Positions 52,046 through 61,458 of a DNA stretch of 64,000 nt are shown one piece after another; within the stretch, counting starts at the first letter, position 1; every line of letters starts with the position of its first letter. The notes below the pieces were generated by a model that saw only the letters and a list, made by a program, of their open reading frames with translations, was not told the origin of the DNA and searched no databases. The position numbers and the translations under genes were made by a program. This DNA is from Thermatribacter velox (GTDB lineage: Bacteria > Atribacterota > Atribacteria > Atribacterales > Thermatribacteraceae): positions 124,001 through 188,000 of the forward strand of contig NZ_CP121689.1 in assembly GCF_038396615.1 (NCBI RefSeq), written 5' to 3'.

Positions 52046-52175
52046 ACGCCTATTTATGAATACCGGTGTGAAGACTGGGGAAGGATAACCGAGTTTCTCA
52101 AAGGCGTTGGAAAGAGTGAAGTGGAAGCTTAAACGCTGTGGCAGCGAGCGACTGAGCAAGATGCCTTCTGGTGTC
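52046..52175 (+). pseudogene. FmdB-type zinc-ribbon gene remnant
   Basis: Frame 2 reads TPIYEYRCEDWGRITEFLKG, clearly the FmdB start (MPxYEYRCExCG) with the start codon as ACG and the second cysteine as W. After a frameshift near 52127 the text continues LKRCGSERLSKMPS, the second zinc knuckle. Start codon, one cysteine and frame are all lost. Confidence 0.65.
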
Positions 52176-52448
52176 CTTTTGTATTCGGTGGTAATCTTTT
52201 TAGCTCGCAAAGTGACAGAACCTGTTGTGGCAGAGAGGAGAGGTGCAAAAAACCACCATGTTTAGGTGGTGGTAGCTGCGTAAGGTGAATGAAAACAGGA
52301 AAATTTTCTTTCACTCTTTTGGCTTTGCTGGTAGCGGGTAAAAGGGTTGCATTTCGCCCTGTTCGAGTTGTCTTCAGCAGCGTTATTTTATTGCTATCTC
52401 AAAAAAGGCAGGGTTCATAAAAGAGGCTTTTTAAATTGTTAAACTGTA
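52176..52448. other. Intergenic region before the MFS gene
   Basis: After the FmdB relic there is a short hairpin CCACC/GGTGG (about 52254-52273) without a T run. No gene seen, and no clear promoter for the exporter. Confidence 0.35.
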
Positions 52449-53864
52449 ATGGTGAGTGCTATGTTTACAAACACTTTAACTACAACAGGCGCTGATTCCT
52501 ATAAAAGAGCAGTTTTGCTTTCCATCACGCTGGGTTCTTTTCTCACTCCCTTTATGGGTTCTTCTATCAACGTGGCCCTTCCCGCCATTGGAAAAGAATT
52601 TGCCATGGACGCAGTTTTGCTGGGCTGGATTCCCACAGCATACCTTTTGGCTGCAGCAGTGTTTATGGTTCCTTCGGGAAGGTTGGCTGATATATATGGG
52701 AGAAAGAAGATTTTTACCTGTGGTGTGCTGATTTATACCATCGCTTCTTTTCTCGCAGCAGTTTCTAATTCTCCTTTTTTGCTTATCGCCTTTCGAGTAC
52801 TCCAGGGAACAGGTGGGGCAATGATATTCAGTACTGGAGTGGCCATTCTGACTTCGGTTTTTCCACCAGGAGAGCGGGGTAGAGCCCTGGGGATAAACAC
52901 GGCGACCGTGTATCTGGGCCTTTCCTTAGGACCCTTTCTGGGAGGACTTCTGACCCAGTACCTGGGTTGGAGAAGCCTTTTCTGGCTGAACGTTGTCCTG
53001 GGTCTTTTGGTCATTGTTTTTACCCTGTGGAAGCTTAAGGATGAGTGGGCAGAAGCCCGGGGAGAAAAATTTGATTTTCTGGGTTCGTTGATTTATGCCT
53101 GTTTCCTGGTGGCATTGATATATGGCTTTTCTCTCCTTCCGGATACTTCTGGAGCCTGGTTGGTCCTGGCTGGTTCTTTGGGCTTTTTGGTGTTTGTGGT
53201 GTGGGAGATGAAGGTAGCTCACCCTGTTTTGGACGTGAATCTTTTCAGGAACAACACAGTGTTTGCTTTTTCCAATCTGGCAGCACTGATTAACTACAGT
53301 GCTACTGCCGCTTTGACCTTTCTTTTGAGCCTGTATCTCCAGTACATAAAAGGCTTCAATCCCCAGGGTGCAGGTTTAATCCTTGTAGCCCAGCCTGCGG
53401 TCATGGCCATCTTTTCGCCTTTTGCAGGCCGAATTTCTGATCGGGTTGAACCCCGAGTGGTGGCTTCAATGGGTATGGCCTTTACCGCTTTGGGGCTTTT
53501 CCTTTTTGCTTTTCTGGGCAATGCCACAGATCTTACTTTCATTGTGGCCAGCTTGCTGCTCCTGGGCTTTGGGTTTGCGCTTTTTTCCTCTCCCAACACC
53601 AATGCCATCATGAGTTCCGTTGAAAAAAAGTTCTACGGGGTGGCATCGGCCACTCTGGCTACCATGCGGCTTGTGGGGCAGATGCTCAGCATGGGAATTG
53701 CCATGTTGATTTTTGCAGTATTTATGGGAAGAGTCCAGATCACACCTGAACGCTATCCACTCTTTTTGACAAGTGTTAAAGTTGCTTTTATGGTTTTTGC
53801 CTCTCTTTGTGTTTTGGGTATATTTGCCTCTCTCGCCCGGGGCAACCTGCATGGTGGAGCTTGA
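52449..53864 (+). CDS. MFS drug exporter, DHA2 (EmrB/QacA-like) family
   Basis: A 471-residue, probably 14-helix transporter. Diagnostic blocks are NVALPAIGKEF, the A-motif PSGRLADIYGRKKIF, the C-motif-like GLSLGPFLGGLLTQYLGWRSLFW and SSPNTNAIMSSVEKKFYGVAS. It probably exports hydrophobic or cationic toxic compounds by proton antiport. ATG 52449 and 52461 are both possible. No regulator or membrane-fusion partner is adjacent. Confidence 0.92.
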   Translation: MVSAMFTNTLTTTGADSYKRAVLLSITLGSFLTPFMGSSINVALPAIGKEFAMDAVLLGWIPTAYLLAAAVFMVPSGRLADIYGRKKIFTCGVLIYTIASFLAAVSNSPFLLIAFRVLQGTGGAMIFSTGVAILTSVFPPGERGRALGINTATVYLGLSLGPFLGGLLTQYLGWRSLFWLNVVLGLLVIVFTLWKLKDEWAEARGEKFDFLGSLIYACFLVALIYGFSLLPDTSGAWLVLAGSLGFLVFVVWEMKVAHPVLDVNLFRNNTVFAFSNLAALINYSATAALTFLLSLYLQYIKGFNPQGAGLILVAQPAVMAIFSPFAGRISDRVEPRVVASMGMAFTALGLFLFAFLGNATDLTFIVASLLLLGFGFALFSSPNTNAIMSSVEKKFYGVASATLATMRLVGQMLSMGIAMLIFAVFMGRVQITPERYPLFLTSVKVAFMVFASLCVLGIFASLARGNLHGGA

Positions 53865-53931
53865 TACACTGTGGTTCTTTCTCTTTTACCGGTGCAGTTT
53901 TTTATCTTTTGAAAAACCGGGTTAGCAAATC

Positions 53932-54492
53932 TTATAGCCTGTTCTTTTTCTTGAGATAGGCTGCGCAGTAATCAATGGTGGCCCCTATCGCAGAATAGGG
54001 AGATACGTACGTAAAGGAATCTTCTTTGATGGTGGAAGGTATGCTGAACTTTGCTTTGCCAATCTCTTTTCCTTGCGGATTGTAGTAGCGCTCTTCTATG
54101 GCGAGGTAACCGTAGTTTTCGGGATTGAGGTAGACTTTTAAGATGGCATATTCTACATCGTAGTCATCGAGCAACCTTATTGTGTACTCGGTTCCGTCCT
54201 CTGTTTTGTAGCTGGCTTCGTCTGGCCAGGGTTCTTTGTTTGCGCAGGCAATTGCTTTGAAAAGCCTTTCTATCAGCTTTTTGGAATCTGTTCCCAGAAC
54301 TCGCTTTATCTGGGTTTTGATAATTTTGAACTTGGTGAGGCTGATAACTTCAACAAACGATTTGTCAACGAAGAAGGTGTCTTCACTGTAGGTGCGGGCT
54401 ACCATTTTCCATTCTGCAGGGAACGCTATACCCGATGCCATCAGCAGGATGATAACGCATAAAAGCATCAATAACTTTTTCTTGGCAGACAC
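53932..54492 (-). CDS. Small secreted protein, surface-adhesin-E-like
   Basis: A 186-residue protein from GTG 54492 (AAAGGAGAG upstream) with a signal peptide (LLMASGIAFPAEW). The WKMVARTYSEDTFFVDKSFVE stretch resembles the W...Y..D pattern of surface adhesin E-like domains; the rest is a beta-rich domain with a late cysteine. Weak match, so treat as unknown secreted protein. First of three small exported proteins on the minus strand. Confidence 0.6.
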   Translation of the reverse strand: MSAKKKLLMLLCVIILLMASGIAFPAEWKMVARTYSEDTFFVDKSFVEVISLTKFKIIKTQIKRVLGTDSKKLIERLFKAIACANKEPWPDEASYKTEDGTEYTIRLLDDYDVEYAILKVYLNPENYGYLAIEERYYNPQGKEIGKAKFSIPSTIKEDSFTYVSPYSAIGATIDYCAAYLKKKNRL

Positions 54493-54586
54493 GCTGCATC
54501 TCTCCTTTCCTGATTTCTGTGATTGACACAAACTGAACGCTTTAGGTGGTGCTTTTATTGAGCATTTTGGCGTTTTAAGAGAAAAA

Positions 54587-55027
54587 TCACTTTTTCGTTT
54601 GCCCTTCTTCTTTGATAGCAATTTTCCATTTACCGAGAGCATTTACCTGGAGATAGTAACTGCCTCCTTGAGGCTGGTATGATGAGCCACGTTTAGCATT
54701 GCCCAGAATGTCCACGTAATCTCCATCTTTGGTGCAAATGGTTATCATGAAAAAATTCCCTTCTGCTTGCCACTCGATAACCCACGCTCCGGTAACGGTG
54801 AAAGGTCTTGTGTTCTGGATACCTTCCCCCTCAAACACGATTTGGTCAGAGGTGACCGTTTGCTGTTCGGTTATTTCTGGGGGTTGCAGAAGTTTTTCTA
54901 ATTCTGCAACTCGTTGTTCGAGCTGTTCAATGCGAGTAAGAAGCTCTTCTGTGGTTACCGCGTAAGCAGAGGAAAAGGTTATCAGCGTAAAGCACACAAA
55001 AAGCAAAAAACTGGCTAAGCGACGCAT
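54587..55027 (-). CDS. Small secreted protein with leucine-zipper coil
   Basis: A 146-residue protein from ATG 55027 behind AGGAGGTG. Signal peptide to SSAYA, then a short coiled coil (TTEELLTRIEQLEQRVAELE), a proline hinge, and a beta-rich C-terminal domain (ITICTKDGDYVDILGNAKRG). It has the look of a trimeric or dimeric ligand-binding exported protein. No family recognised. Confidence 0.65.
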   Translation of the reverse strand: MRRLASFLLFVCFTLITFSSAYAVTTEELLTRIEQLEQRVAELEKLLQPPEITEQQTVTSDQIVFEGEGIQNTRPFTVTGAWVIEWQAEGNFFMITICTKDGDYVDILGNAKRGSSYQPQGGSYYLQVNALGKWKIAIKEEGQTKK

Positions 55028-55053
55028 ATAAACACCTCCTGCAAAGGTTTTTT

Positions 55054-55494
55054 TTAGGCAAGCTTCCACTCGCCGTAAACCTTCTCAAAGAGAATTAAGA
55101 AACGAGTTTCGCAGTCAGTTTTAAAGTACCACCCGTTGTAGTAGAAGTCTTTGCAAAAGTCGTGGTACATGGAGATCATGTTGACGTTGATGTATTCGTG
55201 GCCGTAAATGTCTGTTACTGTGTAGAAAACGTATGCGAATGGGTATTCTATACTGAGCCTCCAGAGGTCATTTGTATAATCGAACATGATTCCTCCTGGT
55301 TTGCAGTAAGATAGGGCTAAGGCAAAATTATTTGCGTTGAGGGCCTGATACCAGGCAAGGAGAAGGTTTTCGCAGATTTGAAAGTCGTTACTTGCTATGG
55401 TGAAAGTGGTGGTTGAAGTACTGCAACCAACAAGAGAAAATATGCCCATAACTGTTATTAAAATAAGCGCAAGAAGAACTTTACGATCGAACAA
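55054..55494 (-). CDS. Small lipoprotein, unknown
   Basis: A 146-residue lipoprotein from TTG 55494 (GGAGAGGAG upstream) with lipobox LVGC. The mature domain (ICENLLLAWYQALNANNFAL, YKP-like loop, EKVYGEWKLA end) has the outline of a NTF2/SnoaL-like or DUF4878-type fold. Function unknown. It begins the three-gene minus-strand run of small exported proteins. Confidence 0.6.
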   Translation of the reverse strand: MFDRKVLLALILITVMGIFSLVGCSTSTTTFTIASNDFQICENLLLAWYQALNANNFALALSYCKPGGIMFDYTNDLWRLSIEYPFAYVFYTVTDIYGHEYINVNMISMYHDFCKDFYYNGWYFKTDCETRFLILFEKVYGEWKLA

Positions 55495-55882
55495 TGTTCT
55501 CCTCTCCTTTTTGATGATTTGGGTTCATTATTGATTGTAAGTTTACGCAACGTCATTTAGTGTCGCCGTGATAAAAAATCGGTTTTTTCTGGTTCAAAAA
55601 TTTTTGAAAGATCTGACGAATGAAGATTGGCTTGGAAGTTTTTACTTTTGAGTAAGTTGCTTGGGGTGGATAAGGAAGCTTTGGCTTGGGATTTCGAAGG
55701 CTCTTCCTTGTCTTCAGTTGGTATTAAACAAAATCTTGTTTGCTGACTGAGTATGTTTTTGATAAATTGGGTATAATTGCCTGGGAAGAAGATTTGCAAA
55801 GTAGAGCGCTGCCCATATTGGTAAAAACGTGATGGCAGTTTTGGCATTTTGGATTACAGCTTTTTGGTGAGGAGGCTGTTTG
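55495..55882. other. Intergenic region before the Ca2+-ATPase gene
   Basis: 388 bp without a credible gene; a 96-codon minus frame (55557-55847) lacks coding character. TATAAT at 55772-55777 is the likely -10 element of the ATPase gene, without a strong -35. Confidence 0.4.
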
Positions 55883-58558
55883 ATGGAGTGGTATCAAAAG
55901 GATATAAATGCGGTTTTTAAAGAGCTTAACACTGGTCCTGCAGGACTTTCGCAGGAAGAGGCGCAGAAAAGGCTTGCTCAGTACGGAGCGAACGAAATAA
56001 AAGAGGGGAAAAGACGTACTGCTTTTGAAATGTTTCTCGATCAGTTCAAGGACTTCATGATTATGGTCCTTATTGCAGCTGCGTTTGTATCAGGCATCAT
56101 TGGTGAACCTCAGGATACCATTGCCATCATCGTGATTGTTATCATCAATGCAATCATAGGCTTCGTTCAGGAATACCGGGCCGAAAAAGCTATAGCAGCT
56201 TTGAAAAAGATGGCTGCGCCGGGAGCAGTAGTTATTCGGGATGGAATGTTGCAGAGCATTCCAGCCTCTCAGGTGGTGCCCGGTGACATTGTACTCCTTG
56301 AAGCGGGAAAAATCGTGCCTGCCGATATGCGGCTTATGGAAGTTGCCCAGTTAAAGGTTGATGAATCAGCTCTCACCGGTGAGTCAGTCCCGGTTGAGAA
56401 GATGGAGGAACCCCTACCGGAGGAGAATCTCCCCCTTGGTGACAGAAAAAACATGGCCTACAAGGGAACCATCGTAACTTACGGGAGAGGCAGAGGTGTG
56501 GTGGTGGCCACCGGGATGAACACTGAGTTGGGGAAAATCGCCACCATGCTCCAAGAGGAAGAAGAAACCAAAACACCCCTTCAAAAGAGACTCGCTGCTT
56601 TTGGAAAAAGGCTGGCAATTGCCATTCTGGGGATTTGTGGCATTGTCTTTGTGACTGGTATTCTGAGAGGGGAAAATCCGTTTCTGATGCTCCTTACTTC
56701 CATATCCCTTGCTGTGGCAGCAATTCCTGAAGCACTCCCGGCAGTGGTGACCATTGCTCTGGCTCTGACTGCAAAGAACATGGTCAAGCGCAACGCGCTT
56801 ATCCGGAAATTGCCTGCGGTGGAAACCCTGGGTTCGGTAACCTACATCTGTACCGATAAAACAGGAACCCTTACCCTCAACAGAATGCATGTTGAAGAAA
56901 TTTGGGTTGATGGAAAGGTGCTGAAGGTAGAAGACGTTAAAGAAGATAACGGGAGTGCCAACGGTCTGTTCCCAGAGCTTTTCATAGCTCTTGCCCTAAG
57001 TAACGATGCTCAGGTGGACAGTTCTGGAAAAGTGCTTGGTGACCCCACAGAAACTGCGCTCTACAGCTTGGCAAGGAAATTTGGGTTTGATAAAACCGCC
57101 CTTGAACGGGAGTTTGCCCGGGTGTCAGAAATACCCTTTGATTCCGAACGCAAATGCATGACCACTATACATGAGGTCAGTCAGGGAGAGCCAGAAAGCG
57201 TGGAAATCGTTTTTGGTGATGGGGTGAGCTTTGTTTCCTTCACCAAAGGTGCGATTGAAAACCTGATTGAGAAATCTCAAAACACGCTGACTTCTCAGGG
57301 CTTGCGACCTGTGGACAAGGAGGAAATTCTTCGGGTGGCAGAAGACATGGCTTCCCGGGGCCTGCGAGTCCTGGGCATTGCTATGAGAAAATGGCGTACC
57401 CTTCCTGAACAGGTTGAGGAAAGAGTTGTTGAGGCCGAACTCACACTTTTGGGCCTTGTGGGCATGATAGATCCTCCCCGGGAAGAAGTCAAAGAAGCCA
57501 TACGCCTTTGCAAGGCAGCAGGAATTAAGCCGGTGATGATAACTGGTGACCATCCGCTCACTGCCAAAGCCATTGCAGAGAGGTTGGGAATTCTTGATGG
57601 AAATACAGAAGAAGCAGTGATTACCGGGGCAGAGCTTGAAAGGTTGTCGCTTGAGGAATTCGAGGAGCGGGTTGAGCACATTCGGGTTTATGCGCGAGTG
57701 GCGCCTGAGCAAAAGTTGAAGATTGTGAGAGCCCTGCAGGATAAAGGCCAGTTTGTGGCTATGACTGGAGATGGCGTGAATGATGCGCCAGCTCTGAAGC
57801 GAGCAGACATCGGAGTGGCTATGGGGATTACTGGCACCGATGTTGCCAAGGAAGCCTCGGACCTGATTCTCCTTGACGATAATTTTGCCACTATCGTTAA
57901 CGCGGTGAAAGAAGGGAGAAGGATATTTGACAACATCAAGAAATTCATACGCTACACGATGACCAGTAACGCCGGAGAGATATGGACCATATTCCTGGCT
58001 CCCTTTTTTGGGCTTCCGGTGCCCCTTTTGCCAATTCACATCCTCTGGATTAACCTGGTTACCGATGGTCTTCCCGGTCTTGCTCTGGCCGGAGAACCTG
58101 CAGAAAAAGACGTTATGAACAGGCCTCCACGGCATCCCAAAGAAAGCATATTTGCTCACGGATTAGGCTTTCAGATTATCTGGGTCGGCCTGCTTATGGG
58201 ATTGATATCCATTTTTACCCAGGCCTGGTCCATTAAAACAGGCCATGCTCACTGGCAGACCATGGTCTTTACCGTGCTTTGCTTGAGCCAGATGGGTAAT
58301 GTACTTGCCATGAGGTCAGAGAAGGAGTCTTTCTTTAAGCAGGGTCCTCTTTCCAATAAACCCCTCCTGGGTGCTTTTATCCTTACTTTCATTTTGCAGA
58401 TGGCAACTATATACGTTCCTTTCCTGAGGCCGATTTTCAAAACGGCTCCGCTTACTGCGGGAGAATTACTGCTGACCTTGCTGCTTTCAAGCGTTGTTTT
58501 CTTTGCTGTTGAGATTGAGAAGTTATTTAAACGGCGGAAGGCAGCAGTTAGAGGTTGA
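55883..58558 (+). CDS. P-type Ca2+-transporting ATPase (P2 subfamily)
   Basis: An 891-residue cation pump with the actuator TGES loop ([10 protein letters not shown]), the phosphorylated D325 in CTDKTGTLT, nucleotide-binding KGA and the hinge [13 protein letters not shown]. Membrane residues match SERCA-type Ca2+ sites: PEALP in M4, NAGE in M5 and [10 protein letters not shown] in M6. It exports Ca2+ (or Mn2+) with ATP. ATG 55883 follows GAGGAGG. No regulator adjacent. Confidence 0.95.
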   Translation: MEWYQKDINAVFKELNTGPAGLSQEEAQKRLAQYGANEIKEGKRRTAFEMFLDQFKDFMIMVLIAAAFVSGIIGEPQDTIAIIVIVIINAIIGFVQEYRAEKAIAALKKMAAPGAVVIRDGMLQSIPASQVVPGDIVLLEAGKIVPADMRLMEVAQLKVDESALTGESVPVEKMEEPLPEENLPLGDRKNMAYKGTIVTYGRGRGVVVATGMNTELGKIATMLQEEEETKTPLQKRLAAFGKRLAIAILGICGIVFVTGILRGENPFLMLLTSISLAVAAIPEALPAVVTIALALTAKNMVKRNALIRKLPAVETLGSVTYICTDKTGTLTLNRMHVEEIWVDGKVLKVEDVKEDNGSANGLFPELFIALALSNDAQVDSSGKVLGDPTETALYSLARKFGFDKTALEREFARVSEIPFDSERKCMTTIHEVSQGEPESVEIVFGDGVSFVSFTKGAIENLIEKSQNTLTSQGLRPVDKEEILRVAEDMASRGLRVLGIAMRKWRTLPEQVEERVVEAELTLLGLVGMIDPPREEVKEAIRLCKAAGIKPVMITGDHPLTAKAIAERLGILDGNTEEAVITGAELERLSLEEFEERVEHIRVYARVAPEQKLKIVRALQDKGQFVAMTGDGVNDAPALKRADIGVAMGITGTDVAKEASDLILLDDNFATIVNAVKEGRRIFDNIKKFIRYTMTSNAGEIWTIFLAPFFGLPVPLLPIHILWINLVTDGLPGLALAGEPAEKDVMNRPPRHPKESIFAHGLGFQIIWVGLLMGLISIFTQAWSIKTGHAHWQTMVFTVLCLSQMGNVLAMRSEKESFFKQGPLSNKPLLGAFILTFILQMATIYVPFLRPIFKTAPLTAGELLLTLLLSSVVFFAVEIEKLFKRRKAAVRG

Positions 58559-58585
58559 AGGGTTAGGGAGCAACGTTCTTACCTC

Positions 58586-58744
58586 TTGGAGCGGATAGCT
58601 CGAACGGTTGCTTCTTTTCCTGTGGTTGAAAGGGTTATGCTTTTCGGTTTGCGGGTTTCTGGCAAGCTTTGTAGAGAAAGCGGCATCGACCTTCTGGTAG
58701 TAGTCAGGGAAACGCCTTCTAAACTGAAGGGATACTTTGAATAG
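58586..58744 (+). pseudogene. Fragment of a minimal nucleotidyltransferase (MNT-type) gene
   Basis: A 52-codon frame reads VVERVMLFGLRVSGKLCRES and GIDLLVVVRE, matching RVxLFGSRARGxxxxxSDIDLLV of MNT/HEPN-type nucleotidyltransferases. The serine of GSR is L and the first aspartate of SDIDL is G, so catalysis should be lost. It ends at TAG 58742-58744 and has no HEPN partner. Confidence 0.55.
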
Positions 58745-58837
58745 ATAAGCTCTTGAGGGCGTAGAAATTCTTTCATGCTATACTTAGTTTAAGCTTTCAC
58801 GCTGACTTTTGGATGAAAGTTTTGGGAGGGGATGGGC

Positions 58838-59503
58838 GTGAAAATAATAATTCTCATTTTTGCTTTTCTGGGAGTGTTTGGTGTGCTAAAGCCAGCCTGG
58901 GGAGAAGAAAGGATTCCCCTGCCTGCACCCAGAGAGCGTGGCCAATACTCCCTGGAAGAAGTTCTCATCAAGCGACGCTCGGTGCGCTCTTTCAGCAATA
59001 AAGCACTCACCCTGGAGGAGCTTTCTCAACTTCTTTTCGCTGCTCAAGGAATTACCGAGAAAAGATATGGCTTTCGGACTGCACCTTCAGCAGGGGCTCT
59101 CTATCCGCTTGAGGTGTATGTGGTGGTTGGGGAAGTGGAAGGGATTCCTGAAGGGGTGTACCACTATTTACCCCGAGAACATGCACTGGAGATGGTCCTT
59201 CCAGGCGATAAAAGGGAGGACCTTTTTCGCTCAGCGCTCTATCAGGAAGCGATAAAAGAGGCACCGGTTACCATCGTCATCTGTGCGGTGTACGAGCGGA
59301 CCACTCGCAAGTACGGGGAACGTGGCATCCGCTATGTCCATATGGAAGCAGGGCATGCGGGCCAGAATATTTACTTACAGGCCGAAGCTCTGGACCTTGG
59401 CACTGTGGCCATCGGAGCTTTTTATGATGAAGCAGTAGCCCGGGTGCTTGATCTTCCAAAAGATATAGTTCCTCTTTATCTTTTCCCGGTTGGGAAACGC
59501 TAA
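58838..59503 (+). CDS. Exported SagB-type nitroreductase
   Basis: A 221-residue nitroreductase-fold protein from GTG 58838 (GGAGGGG upstream; ATG 58832 alternative) with an N-terminal signal peptide ending near KPAWGEE. The core SVRSFSNKALTLEELSQLLFAAQGIT, TAPSAGALYPLEVYVVVG and QAEALDLGTVAIGAF is of the SagB type. Members are usually cytoplasmic, so export is unusual and would require FMN outside the membrane or Tat export; no twin-arginine motif is seen. Confidence 0.85.
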   Translation: MKIIILIFAFLGVFGVLKPAWGEERIPLPAPRERGQYSLEEVLIKRRSVRSFSNKALTLEELSQLLFAAQGITEKRYGFRTAPSAGALYPLEVYVVVGEVEGIPEGVYHYLPREHALEMVLPGDKREDLFRSALYQEAIKEAPVTIVICAVYERTTRKYGERGIRYVHMEAGHAGQNIYLQAEALDLGTVAIGAFYDEAVARVLDLPKDIVPLYLFPVGKR

Positions 59504-59518
59504 GCTTTTGTAACTTAG

Positions 59519-59557
59519 CCCGGGGGCTCTCTTTGTCCAAGCTGTCCCCGGGGTTTT
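59519..59557 (+). terminator. Possible intrinsic terminator
   Basis: CCCGGGG (59520-59526) and CCCCGGG (59546-59552) form a 7-bp GC stem with a long loop, followed by TTTT. It sits between the convergent nitroreductase and DUF4405 genes. Confidence 0.45.
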
Positions 59558-59635
59558 CCACTTTTACCTGTTTTTGAAGCAGAGTGCGGGGTATAAGCTT
59601 CCGGAAGCAAGTATTAATTACAAGGTTGGCTTGTG

Positions 59636-60424
59636 TCATTTATGCCTCAATGTGTACCTGGTAAGGAAATAAGTGGGTATACCTAAAACCATGACGATGG
59701 AAATATAGGTCAGGAAACTCATGGCCGCGGCTTTCAGGTTATCCACTGAGAAATGGAAGTAGCTTCCAAGTCCTGTTTTGGCACTGTCGAAACTCTGGCG
59801 CTGATTGTTCCTGTCTACTGAAGGTTGCAAGGCCCAGGCTTTTTCAGGACCGGATGTATGCTCTCTTTCTGCAAGGTCCGCTGTAAAGGGCAAAGAAAGC
59901 CAGCGGGGCAGGTTACTTGATGAGATGCTGTAGAACCCAAAAAGCACAATGGCCACCAGCACGGCTATGCTTAGAGGCCGGGCGATTTTACTGGGAATAT
60001 AGGTTAATTTTTTGAATGCGGCAGCGAAAAAACCCAAATGGAGTCCAAAATGAATGCCGAAAAGCAGCAGGGTTACCCCGGCGGAGAAAAAGTGTAAATT
60101 ACGCAGGACAGGGTTTCTGAAACCAGTAAAGATTACCCGGGAAATAAGTATGCCACTTGTAACTGTCATTGCAAAGAACATCCCAAGCAAAGCGTTGAGG
60201 AGGTAGGTGAGGCGGGTTTTTGCAGGTAAATTTCTTTTGAAAAAGCGGGTGGTGACACCAGCTATCCACTTCCAGTTAAAAACAAGGTGTATACCCACTA
60301 AACCCAAAAGAACCAGTCCAGCTACTTCGTGGAAAGCAAGCCCCAAGGGGCGTTTGTTGTAAAGGAAAGGAAATAAAAGCAACGCGCTTAGGTCGATGAG
60401 TATTCTTGTAGTTCGCTTGGTCAC
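59636..60424 (-). CDS. DUF4405 membrane protein (cytochrome b-like)
   Basis: A 262-residue membrane protein from GTG 60424 (AGAGGTGAT upstream). Helices carry histidines at AFHEVAG, GIHLVFNWKW, NLHFFSAG and GIHFGLHLG, typical of DUF4405/b-type diheme cytochromes. It then has a soluble loop (about residues 175-225) and a last helix. It may pass electrons across the membrane, perhaps to the convergent exported nitroreductase, but that link is inference. Confidence 0.82.
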   Translation of the reverse strand: MTKRTTRILIDLSALLLFPFLYNKRPLGLAFHEVAGLVLLGLVGIHLVFNWKWIAGVTTRFFKRNLPAKTRLTYLLNALLGMFFAMTVTSGILISRVIFTGFRNPVLRNLHFFSAGVTLLLFGIHFGLHLGFFAAAFKKLTYIPSKIARPLSIAVLVAIVLFGFYSISSSNLPRWLSLPFTADLAEREHTSGPEKAWALQPSVDRNNQRQSFDSAKTGLGSYFHFSVDNLKAAAMSFLTYISIVMVLGIPTYFLTRYTLRHK

Positions 60425-60657
60425 CGCTTATCACCTCTTTGGGGTTTTTGTTCTTTCTCAATATAGAAAGGAGATTTGACCCTTTTGGGGAGCGCTTGAG
60501 AATAAATTTTGAGAATTTTTGGGAAGTTTTGGAGTCTGGTAAGAGAGATTGGGCTTTCAGGATTTAAGAATGCTGTCTGGATTTTTCAAAAAAAGCAGCT
60601 GAAAGCTTTTTTGCCATTTTTTGTTGCCGGAATTGCGCGCAAAAAATCGGTAGGTAA
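60425..60657. other. Divergent intergenic region
   Basis: Separates the DUF4405 gene from the FadR-type regulator. AT-rich, no gene seen; TATATT on the minus strand at 60465-60460 could be a -10 for the DUF4405 gene. Confidence 0.35.
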
Positions 60658-60686
60658 TTGACAATGTTTGCCGATAGCGGTACACT
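60658..60686 (+). promoter_or_regulatory. Promoter of the FadR/GntR regulator operon
   Basis: Consensus TTGACA (60658-60663), 17-bp spacer, TACACT (60681-60686). The operator that follows begins at 60692, at the expected transcription start, so repressor binding should block initiation. Confidence 0.7.
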
Positions 60687-60691
60687 TTTTC

Positions 60692-60712
60692 TGGTAAGAT
60701 GGTAAGACCAGA
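60692..60712 (+). promoter_or_regulatory. FadR/GntR-type operator, copy 1
   Basis: The palindrome TGGTAAGACCA (60700-60710) fits the TnGTnnnACnA operator pattern of FadR-subfamily GntR repressors; a half-site TGGTAAGA precedes it in tandem. The full 21 bp recur identically at 63405-63425. Confidence 0.7.
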
Positions 60713-60726
60713 GGGCAAAATAGCCT

Positions 60727-61407
60727 ATGAGACCAATCAACCGGGTGAAACTTACCGAAAACATAGTGGAAGCAATAGTGGAATACGCTTCTTCCCAGAA
60801 CCTCAAAGCAGGGGATAGGCTCCCTTCAGAGCGAGAACTGGCCAGTGCCTTGAGAGTGAGTCGTCCTCTCTTGCGAGAAGCTTTGCGAAAGATGGAGAGC
60901 TTGAACCTGGTGGAAGTTCTGCCTGGAAAGGGTATCTTCATCAAAAACCCTTTACGCAACAACATGGCCTACCTGGTTCTTCACATAGATGGGGACAAGA
61001 AGAAAAATCTGGAAGTTCTAAAGATAAGGAGAGCCCTGGAAAAGCTGGCTGTGGAGGAAGCAATCAAAAATATCACTGAAGAAGAACTGGAGGATCTTGA
61101 AAGGCGACTAAACCTTCTTGAAGAAAAGCAAAGGAGGGGTGAAGATAGCAGAGAGGAAAACTGGGCTTTTCACAGCCTGATTTACCGTGCCGCAGGTAAT
61201 AAGCTCCTTTTTGATATTCTGGAAGGTTTGAAAGATTTTCATCTTTTTTGGGAGGATCCTTTTGAGTGTCCTTCTTTTGCAGAAAAAACCTATTTTTTCC
61301 ATCGTGAACTTTTCAAGTGTGTTGAAAAAAGAGATCCAGCTCGGGCCTGCACTTTAATTGACAGGCTTTTGGATGCACTTGAGAATGAGATAAAAAAGAG
61401 TGGTTGA
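60727..61407 (+). CDS. GntR family transcriptional repressor, FadR subfamily
   Basis: A 226-residue regulator with a GntR winged helix (LKAGDRLPSERELASALRVS, then GKGIFIKNP) and an FCD ligand-binding domain (EVLKIRRALEKLAVEEA, FHSLIYRAAGNKLL, FHRELFKCVEKRDP). FCD regulators sense sugar acids or other carboxylates. ATG 60727 lies 14 bp after the operator, so it is autoregulated. The next gene is GH127 and the operator recurs before the ABC importer, which defines a local regulon. Confidence 0.92.
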   Translation: MRPINRVKLTENIVEAIVEYASSQNLKAGDRLPSERELASALRVSRPLLREALRKMESLNLVEVLPGKGIFIKNPLRNNMAYLVLHIDGDKKKNLEVLKIRRALEKLAVEEAIKNITEEELEDLERRLNLLEEKQRRGEDSREENWAFHSLIYRAAGNKLLFDILEGLKDFHLFWEDPFECPSFAEKTYFFHRELFKCVEKRDPARACTLIDRLLDALENEIKKSG

Positions 61408-61458
61408 GAATTTCTGGTGGAGTATTAGATAGACAAAACTTTATACTGGGAGGGGCTT

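Noticed and set aside
55557-55847. 96-codon minus-strand open frame upstream of the Ca2+-ATPase gene
   Set aside because: No ribosome site, low-complexity Ser/Lys/Gln composition, no domain, and it covers the likely promoter of the ATPase gene.
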